DNA of 64,000 nt from Gigantopelta aegis (taxonomy: Eukaryota > Mollusca > Gastropoda > Neomphalida > Peltospiridae), in contig NC_054701.1 of NCBI RefSeq assembly GCF_016097555.1, positions 34,375,413 through 34,439,412 of the forward strand, given 5' to 3'. The position numbers were made by a program, and so were the translations under genes. Shown piece by piece: positions 1-9,634 of the stretch. The notes below the pieces were generated by a model. The model was not told the DNA's origin. It did not search any database and saw only the letters and a program-made list of their open reading frames with translations. Every line of letters begins with the position of its first letter. The first letter of the stretch is position 1.

Positions 1-142
1 ATTCGAGCCAGCATTTTTTCAGTTCAGGCAAAAAATATCTTAGCTTAAGCAATCTTCTCCCTCAACATACATATTTGTTAAGGCAATTTTCTGAATTTGC
101 TTGCTGTACAATGACTATATCCATGACATCCACCGATTACAG

Positions 143-3100
143 GCTCACTGTGAGTTTACACCAACCAATGCCTACACAGCCATACAGCAACGAGTGACCT
201 CGACCTTCAATTTCGATACTTACTACAGCTACTATGTGAGTGGATTTGGCCATCCAGCAGCCGACTACTGGGCAGGACTTACCGTCATGAACCATCTTTC
301 AGTGCAAGGTGAGAAAAGAAAAGAATGTTGCTTTACTTGAACAATATTTGAATGGGGAAATTAATTACAATAACAAAATTCAACAGAATTAAAATTCACA
401 CCTATAGTCCGTCCCACAGGGAAGGCCTTTTTTCATACTATGGAATTTACTAGAAGTTATTTATTTCTGAGCCGACTGTTTTCTAAACTGCACACAAAAA
501 TAGTATGTTTTTATTTCAAAAACATTTTTACTTTTCTTGTTTTCTAAATTGCACACAAAAATAGTATGTTTTTATTATTTCCAAAACACTTTTACTTTTT
601 GTCTTATGCCAAATCAAACTGAAATTATTTACAAAAAAAAACATTTTAATAGAATTATAGGACGGACTATAGCATAAACATATTTTATTTGACGTCAATG
701 ACAGGTGCATCCATAGATATTCATCTCAATGAACATCAATAGGTGCAACAATAAACCAAGTTTCATTGGTCTAAGACATAGTTTTGAGAATTGGACATGA
801 ATGTGAACTTTAATGCAGAGCTAAACAAAACGTAATACCTACATGTATATCTCACCTGTTCACTTTGTTTAAAGTTTATTAAAGCTGGATTTATTTAACA
901 ACACCACTAGAGCACACTGATTTATTAATCATCGGCTATAGGATGTTAAAGATTTGGTCATTTTTCATTAGCAATCAGCTAACACAGTACCAGTATGTAA
1001 ACATCCTTCATGTTGCAAGCCATAGGATTTCAAATTTCAAGGGAAACACTTTTTTCGGTTCTGTGTCTTGTAATCAAGGGAACCCATTGGAAACTGTTTT
1101 TAAAAAATAATTATATTTATCATATAATATCTTACATTTTCAGTGCAATCAAAGTATGTGATATTTTTCAGATCACATACTTTAATTAAGAATTTAATAA
1201 CTTTGCAAATTAGATGTAAATTAGTTGAGGTCTCAGCATTAGGTTTATTGACATTTAAGCAAACGTACTTGGGTGACACTCCATGATTGACGTATGCATT
1301 CATAGTCATCAAATAAAAACATTTCAATGGCAATTTGACACTGAAAGCTGTCCAGCGTTCAGAAAACAAAAAACGTTAGGCATAACTTTATTTTGATGTA
1401 AGGACATCCAAAATGACGTCATTCGAGTTTGACGTCATTTCCATTAAAAAATACACTGCGCCACATATTCTTACGTCATTTGAATATCTAGTAATGGCGG
1501 ACTGGAATTAAAGTTGCGTGTACAGTTTACAAAAACATGTTGTATTAAGCTTGAGCTTATATGATAAAGAGATTATTACCCTCGTGTATTTCGGTATCGT
1601 CAATATCATATATTAGAAATAAAAATAATGTATTATGCTCGCCAGGTCAATAAACCTAGTGCCGAGACCTCAACTAATTTACATCTAATTTGCAAAGTTA
1701 TTAAATTCTTAAAGTATCAGTGTGCTCTAGTGGTGTTGTTAAATAAAACCAGCTTAAAGTAACAAAGTAAACAGGCGAGATATATACTGAACAAAAAAAG
1801 AAACTTCCGATTTGTACATATAGTATTTGTTGTGTTAAAGAATTCATTGTGTAATGAAATTATATAGGTAGTATTAGCCTTGACCTGTATTATCAGGATT
1901 CATGAATTTTATCGATTATTTTTGCACTGTTAATCGTCGACAATGTGAAATTCAATTTGCACGTGCATGCATGGTTCGACATGTCCCGTGTAGTATTCGG
2001 TCAATTTGTTTTACTTGTCTTACTGACATTGTTGTCAAGTGAACGAAAACGCTTCAAAATTTGTAAAAAAATTAAAGTTTTTTTACGTTGTAGCATTTTT
2101 AGTATGCCAAGAATACCCAATAATTTACGTGAACGGGCGATTGGCATGCTTGAAGCTGGCATGTCGACAGAAGATGTTGCAAGGCATGTTGGGAGTTCTG
2201 GTCGAGCGATACGAAATCTTCGCATAAGATTTCGAACGACAGGAAGCACCAATGACTTGCCACGTCGTGGACGTCCGCGTGTTACAACGCGTGGTCAAGA
2301 CTGCTATATCATGAACACACATTTGCGCAATCGATTCCAAACTGCCACTGCTACTGCTGCTAACACACCTGGGCTTCATAATAACCGAATCAGTGGGTAA
2401 ACTGTTTTTAATCATCTGCGGGAGAACAGTTTACATGCACGACGTCCTTACGTCAGATGCGTTTTAACACAATGTCATCGTCTAAATCGTCTTAATTGGG
2501 CACGTGTACACACTCGTTGGATACAGCGACGCTGGAATACCGTTCCTTTTTCGGATGAATCCAAATTTTCTTTACAACGTGGTGATATAGCAGGGTGCGT
2601 GTCTACCATAGGAGAACTGAACGCTATGCTGACTGTTGCATTCTTGAACGAGATCGTTTCGGGGGTGGTGGTTCTGTCATGGTCTGGGCAGCCATTGCCC
2701 ATGGTTATCGTTCACCACTAGTCGTCATTGATGGCAATTTAAATGTTCAACGTTACAGCGATGACATTCTCGCTCATCACGTCATTCCTCTGTTCCATAA
2801 CAACGCCAACATCTCGATTTTTCAGCATGATAATGCCACCTCTCATACAGCTAGAGACACTGTAAATTTTCTTAGGACAAATAACATTGATTTCATTGAT
2901 GACTGGCCCGCTAAAAGTCCTGATCTCAACCCCATCGAGCATGTCTGGGATAGTCTGGACAGGCGATTGAGACGTCGTCCCAACCGACCCGCTAACGTCA
3001 ACGAACTTCGTCAAGCGCTCATTCAGGAATGGAACAATATTCCACAGGCAGAAATCAACACTTTAGTCAATTCTATGCGCCTGCGATGCACTGCAGTGGT

Positions 3101-6100
3101 CAATTCAAGAGGTGGTCATACCCGTTATTAAGTGGGTGTTGTTGTTTTTTAACCCCTACCACATTTGGTCAAAATTTCTCCCAGTTTCTGTTAACCTATG
3201 GCCATGATTTTTGCACCAAACAATGCATCATGGAACACTCTTTAAACGCATATATAACAACTATTACCCCGGTTTGTTTTCATCAAGTTATGTTCAAGCA
3301 AAGTTAGCGGAAGTTTCTTATTTTGTTCAGTATACATGTAGGTATTACGTTTGGTTAAGCTCTGCATTAAAGTTCACATTCCTACCCTCTATATATACTC
3401 TTCAAAAAAAGAAACGCAAAAGGGTACAAATGGGTTATAACTCCGATTTTATGTTTCCTACCGGTTCATGCTTTGTGAATATAAGGTCATTGCATGTTCC
3501 AAACACATTCCCACGGTTACATTCGATAAAACGCAGCTACTGTACAATAAAGTTCCAAAATGTGAATATTCGCAAAAACGCAGCCACGTGCAAACCATGT
3601 CACCACTGCACGTGCGTTGTCTGCACGTGCAACATGAACACCGACAGTATAAAAGTGCAGGGTGTTCGCTTGCCTGGCCTCTGTATCTGGCCGACAGTTG
3701 ACAATCCAGGACATGCCACATCTCAGTGAACCACAGAGAAACAATGCCATCGGCCGACTAGACGCAGGCGAATCCAGGGCATTCCATGTGTCCCCAAGCA
3801 CCATCTCCAGACTGTGGGACCGTTACCAGCAACATGGATCAACACGTGACCTCCCTAGATCCGGTCGACCACGGGTCACTACCCCCGGGCAGGACCGCTA
3901 CATCCGGGTACGCCACCTTCGGGAACGATTGACTACTGCCACCTCCAAAGCCGCAGCAATACCAGGTTTGCGCAGGATATCCGACCAGACCGTACGGAAC
4001 CGCCTACGTGAGGTAGGAATTCGTGCCAGACGTCCAGTTCGAGGTGTCATCTTAACACCACAACACCGTCGACTCCGACTGCAGTGGTGCCAGATTCATC
4101 GACAATGGCCTCAACTGCGATGGAGACAGGTGTGGTTCAGTGACGAGTCCCGATTTCTGCTCCGACGTCATGATGGAAGATGTCGCGTGTATAGGCGTTG
4201 TGGTGAACGTTATGTGGCAAACTGCGTGCAGGAAGTGGACAGATTCGGCGGGGGTAGTGTCATGGTGTGGGCAGCCATCTAACACACTGGCAGAACTGAC
4301 CTGGTCCACGTGCAGGGCAACCTGAATGCACAGGGCTACATTGACCAGATCCTCCGGCCACACATCGTTCCAGTTATGGCCAACGCAGTGTTCCAACATG
4401 ACAACGCCAGGCCTCACACAGCACGTCTCACAACGGCTTTTCTACAGAACAACAACATTAATGTCCTTCCTTGGCCATCGATATCACCGGATTTGAACCC
4501 AATTGAGCATCTATGGGACGAGTTGGACCGACGCCTCCGACAGCGACAACCACAGCCCCAGACCCTGCCCGAGCTGGCAGCAGCCTTGCAGGCCGAGTGG
4601 GCCACCATCCCCCGGGACGTCATCCGTACTCTGGTTGCTTCAATGGGCAGGCGGTGCCAGGCAGTTGTCAACACACGCGGAGGCCACACCCGGTATTGAC
4701 ACCAGATGACCTTGACCTTGGTGGTGTGTCCTATCACTTACTCACAATGGACTAGAGTGAATTGTGAACAATCCTGCAACATTTGGTAATTATCGGACTC
4801 ACCATTCAATAATTAAATCAATTCTCCAAATGTTACGACAATGTGGTTTTGCGTTTCTTCTTTTGAAGAGTATATATCATTTTCCTTGACTAGTTATACT
4901 TGACATAATAATCATGGGAAACAAACTTGTGGTTCAGTGATTTTTCTGACATTGTACTGGAAACAATTGTTTTCCGTATAATTTGAGGGCCTGTAGTGGT
5001 CATGATCAATTGTCTTTCATATAGATCTAGATATAGTCCGTAAACTATCCACCAGAGAAGGTTATCTGACTATTGGTTTTTCCTAATATCTAATTATAGC
5101 TGGTTGTGGTTTATTCAATGTAGTAGGAAATATCAGGGAACATTTTAAATTCAAAACTACTGTTTAATGTTTCAAAATTGTGCAGCAATCTCTGAAGCTT
5201 GCGTAGTGAATCTCAACATGATATTGAACAAAATATTCTTTGAATACTGTAGGTCCTGAAAATAACGCTACCATAATATTAATGCTAAAAATGTGAGTTG
5301 TGTTATTCGCATTGATAATATGACACATTTATTTCTGTTTTCTTCAGCAAGCTATGTGTCACATGCTATTAAAACAAACAAAGATTAAAATTCTAATACA
5401 TTTATAAAACAACTGGAGCACATTTCATCGTAGGCAAGACAGACTTATAACTGTCCAATAGTTCAACAAAAGCCGACACTGTACATCACACGTGAATTGG
5501 TTTTAGCATGATAATCCTGAGGTTGACCATTTCTTTGTTTTTACTGTTCAAGTTCGCTGCAAGTTTGTTGGCATATCTTAGGAAGATATGAGAAGTAATA
5601 TTTCATAGGGAGGCCACTCGCATTAATTTCATGTCACAGTTTAGTCTGCCCACCGCCACTCACATTAATTTAGGGACGCATTAATTTCAGGATCTATAGT
5701 ATAAATATTATACATGTAGAAAAATGTACGGTACTCAACTTTCAGACTGCCATTGTTTTATTGCAGGAAACACCGTCCTCAAAGTCAGAATGACAGACTG
5801 GAGTGGATACAATGGAATAGCCAACTACAAAATGTTCTACGTACACGCCGCTGCCCAAAACTTTGTCTTGAACATTGGAGGATTTAAAACCACAAGCACA
5901 GTCGGAGATGCCCTGTCGTACAACAATGGAATGCCATTTGCCTCACAGGACCGACCAGACCCCAACAACTGCGCTAGCCGCCATCGCACCGGATGGTGGT
6001 ACAACTACTGCACCCGGTCACTGCCGAATGGCCACTACTATATGAACGGACCGTACACACCTCCTTATGGTTATCCCGACGGAATATTCTGGGACAACTG

Positions 6101-6155
6101 GCGTGGTGTCAATTATTCACTTAGGTACTTTATCATGCAGGTTTCTCATTTTTAA
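143..6155 (+). CDS. Fibrinogen-related domain (FReD) protein, last two exons
   Basis: Two exons of a fibrinogen C-terminal domain protein, a family of secreted carbohydrate- or pattern-binding lectins that includes mollusc FREPs. Exon 143-308 follows an acceptor (ttacag) and ends at AG|GTGAG. Exon 5767-6155 follows ttgcag and ends in TAA. The intron is phase 1: G from position 308 plus GA from 5767 makes a Gly codon, so the frame is continuous. The first exon holds the GFG and DYWAGL motifs (the usual EFWLGL is altered). The last exon holds the calcium-loop region QDRPDPNNC, then GWWYNYC, where the two Cys form the usual disulfide, then a GxYY-like NGHYYMNG and WxxWRG-like DNWRGVNYSLRYF. About 184 residues are present; the first 30-40 residues of the domain and any N-terminal region lie upstream of the window. 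The 5458-bp intron contains two Tc1 elements, one MITE and an inverted repeat. The exact 5' edge of the first exon is inferred. Which FReD subfamily this is cannot be told without the N-terminus. Confidence 0.88.
405..669. mobile_element. TA-flanked MITE with internal tandem duplication
   Basis: Inverted ends TAGTCCGTCC (405-414) and GGACGGACTA (660-669) are flanked by TA at 403-404 and 670-671, as expected for a non-autonomous element with a TA target duplication. Inside, a unit of about 58 bp (479-535) is repeated at 540-599 with few changes. There is no coding capacity. It lies in the FReD intron. Confidence 0.7.
1785..3333 (+). mobile_element. Tc1-like DNA transposon no. 1 (degenerate)
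   Basis: The terminal inverted repeats match over about 27 bp: the left starts TACTGAACAAAAAAAGAAAC (1785 on) and the right is its complement ending at 3333. TA duplications lie at 1783-1784 and 3334-3335. The uninterrupted sister arm of the surrounding inverted repeat (around 838-850) shows the pre-insertion sequence with a single TA, confirming the boundaries. The element is 1549 bp with one transposase gene on the plus strand. Confidence 0.9.
2104..3131 (+). pseudogene. Tc1 transposase no. 1, stop plus frameshift
   Basis: A DDE-family transposase relic. It begins at MPRIPNN with a helix-turn-helix region, followed by the AT-hook-like GRPR motif (RRGRPRVTT). A TAA at 2398-2400 interrupts the segment that is normally RISDQTV, and an apparent extra dinucleotide near 2587-2592 shifts the frame before RVRVYHRR. 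The rest reads open from about 2595: [12 protein letters not shown], the second catalytic Asp in HDNA, and Glu in NPIEHVWD, ending at TAA 3129-3131. The Asp-to-Glu spacing is 35 residues, one more than in the other two copies here. The first Asp is in FSDES. The gene cannot make intact transposase. Confidence 0.88.
3396..4872 (+). mobile_element. Tc1-like DNA transposon no. 2 (degenerate)
   Basis: Inverted repeats start TACTCTTCAAAAAAAGAAAC at 3396 and end as the complement at 4872; TA flanks are at 3394-3395 and 4873-4874. It is 1477 bp. It lies about 60 bp from Tc1 no. 1 in the same orientation, but termini and transposase differ, so it is a separate family and a separate insertion rather than a tandem copy. 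Confidence 0.9.
3713..4699 (+). pseudogene. Tc1 transposase no. 2, single nonsense codon
   Basis: The reading frame runs from MPHLSEPQ to TAA at 4697-4699 in one frame, broken only by TAA at 4280-4282 just after MVWAAI; one base change would explain it. Visible parts are the N-terminal HTH, GRPRVTT, WFSDESRF with the first Asp, HDNARPH with the second Asp and NPIEHLWDELDRRL with Glu at DD34E spacing. The HTH appears a few residues short (ESRAFHVSP), suggesting a small deletion. The best preserved of the three transposases, but not functional as read. Confidence 0.9.
4875..5766 (+). other. Remainder of the FReD intron
   Basis: AT-rich intron sequence with no coding signal. A short stretch at 5031-5060 resembles the end of the MITE at 405-669 (TATAGTCCGT) but no partner end was found. 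The 3' splice site is at 5765-5766. Confidence 0.5.
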
Positions 6156-7856
6156 ACAAACTCTGGTATAACAATAACACTAGTTAATTAATTTACTGCA
6201 ACACAGCGTTCAAATCTGAGTGTAAAACTATGGTTCAGTAGTCAAAGAATTAACCTAATTAGCTAAGGTACCTACTGATTATTTTTCTAAAGAATATTTT
6301 TATTATTTCACCATATAGATCTGCATTAATTTTCTTATTCTTGCATGCCATTATTTGATATTGTTTGGCTATACTTGCTACTTATGTTACATACATGTAC
6401 ATTTTAATATTAAGAAAAACATATCATTTCTCAGTGTGTCATTTGTCATCAGAATTGTGTCACCTTGAAACCAACATTTTTATAATATATAACATTTCAT
6501 CTTTGTTTTCTGCAATGCTTTGTAATTTTGTGCTTAGTAAAGCAATAAGTAAAATTTAGCCTTGAATATGACAGACAGACAGATACATTGGTGCAGTAAC
6601 CAGGCATTGGATTTGTGGATATGTTTAAGATTCTGCAAGAATCATAAAACTGTTGTATGGTTGATATCTCAAGTTACTCTTCCAATCCAAAATCTGACTT
6701 GCAGCCTGGTAACCATTAAAAATGATGACATTTCCATTTGCTTGCTTGTCATGTTACATGTACATGTATGAAATGCAAATAAAATTGCTATTTAACTGAA
6801 ACTGGTTGTAGATTTAACATTTGAGAAGAAAATAAACTTTGTGTCTTACATTTTCCCATCAGTACCCCATGACTAGTACATTAATGGCAAACACCCAAAA
6901 AGTTGGTCTTATTTGACAGCAGCTGTTTTTTTCTCTTACAAGTGTACACTAGAATACATATCTGAGGTACATGCAGCATTCAAAATAAACACTTGTCCGT
7001 TTGTCCTGACAAGTGAAAATTTACCTGGACACGCATAATGTACCTCCGTGGTTATCTAATGGACAAGTAAAAAAAAAAAGTATAAAAAAGCAGTATCATA
7101 ATTTTGAGCAATTGTTGTACTTCAATAAAACGAAATCAATGGTGTTGCATCACAAAAAGTAATACAAAATATTTGAAATACTGAGTTCCATTGAATTTAT
7201 TTGATCAACAAATGATATTCGACACTATTTGCATTTTTAAGAAAAAGGTAATTGTTTTGTTGCCTGTTTTACCACAAACCTGAAAGCCATATTTGTCCTT
7301 TGATTTTGGGTGAATTACTGATAATGTGATAAAAAGAAAACCTGTTAGTCAGATTTTTTAAAATTATTTAACAGTTATTATTTTATTAATTAACAATATG
7401 TGTAAATTATATTTACATATTTCTCTGCAGTGAATTTTATGAAATACTTTTACTTAAAAATAATTGTGTATGACAAAACAAAATTACGATCGATCAATAA
7501 AAGATCGATCATGTGATTTGTTGTTGATTTATACAACATTGTTATTTGTCAAGCTTGGACCCCAAAAGAAATACTTATGTGCTGAAGACGCAGTACATCT
7601 TAAAATGCATAATTAGAAAAAATGTTTACCATACCATAGTACACACATTCTTACTTCTTAATGAACTCACTGCTCCGCAACAAATAATTAATTTAATTTT
7701 GTCCTATCATGATGGAAGCGTCAAATATATACCGACAAAAAGAAACAAGGAAATATGTTGTGTTGCTGACCAAATTTCAGTCATGATTAGCATCGTAAAG
7801 TCTGTATAAAATACAAAGAAGTAACGTGAGACTTCCTGACACTATGGATGAAGGTT
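6156..7856 (+). other. 3' UTR and downstream flank of the FReD gene
   Basis: AT-rich, with no further coding exon recognised. The first good poly(A) signal candidate after the stop is AATAAA at 6778-6783. A repeated acaagtg/ctggac stretch near 7000-7070 looks like an old dispersed repeat. Confidence 0.4.
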
Positions 7857-8040
7857 AAGGTTTGTTTTGTTTAATGACACCACTAGAGCACATTGATTTA
7901 AATTTATCATGAACTATTGGATGTCAAGCATTTGGTAATTTTTAAACTTGTAGTCTTAAAGAAAATCTGCTACACTGTTTCATTAGTAGCAAGGTATCTT
8001 TTATATGCACTTATCCAGAAAGGACAGCACATACCATGGA
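7857..8040 (-). repeat. SINE fragment, tail half
   Basis: Reads, on the plus strand, from TTTAATGACACCACTAGAGC through the middle region (GTAGCAAGG) and stops before the tRNA-like head. It is the reverse orientation of the common two-part SINE seen many times in this window. Confidence 0.7.
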
Positions 8041-8107
8041 CTATGGATGAGGGTTTTGGTTGCAGTCACTCTAGACGATATTTTCTGTGAACTGTTCATG
8101 TTTCTAC

Positions 8108-8430
8108 AGTACACACACACACACACACACACGGGGTGTATACTACCATATGTGGCTAAAACTCCTACCTGCAGCATATCAATCGACATGAACGCCACAG
8201 ATATAAATACTACCACCCCTCACCCTTAAAGTGAATCAGAAAAAATTGGGGGGCAAGCTGCTCATTTCTGAGATAACGGGTAGCATCTATGACTACCCTA
8301 GTTCCGCACAAAATTCGAGTACTTTTTTTAACAGGTACCCCATACATGTTTCAAGCACAAGGCTACTTGACACAGTGGTACTAGATGAAATAAAATTGCA
8401 TACATTTTTTTTCCAGATGAAACAGATTGA
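8108..8430 (+). repeat. Dispersed repeat, copy 1, next to a (CA)n tract
   Basis: A (CA)n run at 8108-8132 precedes a roughly 280-bp sequence at 8146-8430 that recurs inverted at about 60165-60440. Both copies contain an open frame of similar wording, but most differences between them change the amino acid, so a conserved protein is unlikely. Function unknown; probably an interspersed repeat. Confidence 0.6.
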
Positions 8431-8584
8431 CTAGTCCGCCAGAATTTCTACTAGTCCACCAGCCTATAGAACAATATATTAATGTTTAACAATTAATATA
8501 TATATATATATAATGTATATATAATGACAAAACATTATTAAAGACACTTGGAAAATTATCAACATCACGTGCAAATGAACAAAA

Positions 8585-8911
8585 AAGAAATGGTTTATTT
8601 AACGATGCACTCAACACATTTTATTTACGGTTATATGGCGTCAGACATATGGTTAAGGACCACACAGATATTGAGAGAGGAAACCCGCTGTCGCCACTTC
8701 ATGGGCTACTCTTTTTCGATTAGCAGCAAGGGATCTTTTATATGCACCATCCCACAGACAGGATAACACATACCACAGCCTTTGATATAGCAGTCATGGT
8801 GCACTGGCTGGAACGAGAAATAGCCTAATGGGCCCACCGACGGGGATCGATTCCAGACCGACCGCGCATCGAGCGAGCGCTTTACCACTGAGCTACGTCC
8901 CGCCCCTAAAC
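8585..8911 (-). mobile_element. Full-length tRNA-derived SINE, 12-bp target duplication
   Basis: Flanked by exact direct repeats AAATGAACAAAA at 8573-8584 and 8912-8923. On the minus strand it starts with a tRNA-like head (GGGACGTAGCTCAGTGGTAA box A, GGAATCGATCCC-like box B), then a central region with GGATGGTGCATATAAAAGAT, and ends with the variant tail whose plus-strand form is TTTAACGATGCACTCAACAC. Confidence 0.88.
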
Positions 8912-8923
8912 AAATGAACAAAA

Positions 8924-9634
8924 TCAAACCCCAAACCTTGACTGACAAAATCAATAAATTTTGAAACATTCTGGTAAAGACTAACCTTTACACATTTTCA
9001 TATAGATTTACAAAATTCAAGTGGAATCCCACAAGTGTTTAACAAACAATATATTAAAAAAACACCGACAATATACTCTGAACGTAAACAAATACTTTTT
9101 AGGAATTATTGACCTTTTAACTGCTGTTTCCAGGAATGGGGCTAAATTGGAATCACTATCAAAACGGAACCCTTTTTGTTGGCCAAAACGGAACCGATTT
9201 GGTTATAATGGCACCTACATGTAAGTGTATTGGCGAAAATGGGACCTTTTTATTTTTATTTTTTTATTATTCTTTTTTTAGCTATAACGGCAATTCAATA
9301 TATTGGGAAAAACGGTGTTACCAAATAATACATAATTAATAGAGCTGTTGTTTTATTGAAGATATCTTCGTTCACAACTTTTAATGCTGTTTTAGCTATA
9401 CATTTTTTAAATTTTTGGTTCTATATAAGTCATATATATAGCCATAAATTTTGGTTCTGTTTTTGCTATAACCCATTTCCGGACTGTTGGTAATGTGGTA
9501 CATGTATTATTGTGTTTTGAACTATTTGGTCATCATTCTGAACCATTTGTTTGAATGGTTTGGAATTCTGTCATGGCTGATGCAGTCGCGGATTTAATGT
9601 AAAAAATTAAAATAATAATAAATGAAATTTACAG
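8924..9634. other. Non-coding AT-rich stretch
   Basis: No gene recognised. It contains short repeats of AAACGGAACC and a T-rich tract near 9245-9275. Confidence 0.4.

Larger units (their letters stand above)
790..3388. repeat. Hairpin-forming inverted repeat split by a Tc1 insertion
   Basis: The left arm has blocks 790-925 and 1183-1250. The right arm has their reverse complements at 1646-1714, 1714-1784 and, beyond the inserted Tc1 element, 3334-3388. Each arm also carries a short piece of the common SINE tail (CACTAGAGCACA). The stretch 926-1182 has no partner in the right arm, so that arm lost it. The arms are clearly related but have diverged. No coding sequence was seen between them (1251-1645). 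Confidence 0.75.

Noticed and set aside
6672..6710. Alternative last exon for CDPF1 (ILDWKSNL...)
   Set aside because: The frame starts after an AG, but the acceptor lacks a pyrimidine tract and the residues do not match the expected D/E-L-E/K start.
8821..8905. tRNA gene
   Set aside because: The tRNA-like sequence is the head of a SINE with target duplications; the acceptor stem is not paired as in a working tRNA. The same applies at 12780, 26150, 42086, 44310 and 45379.
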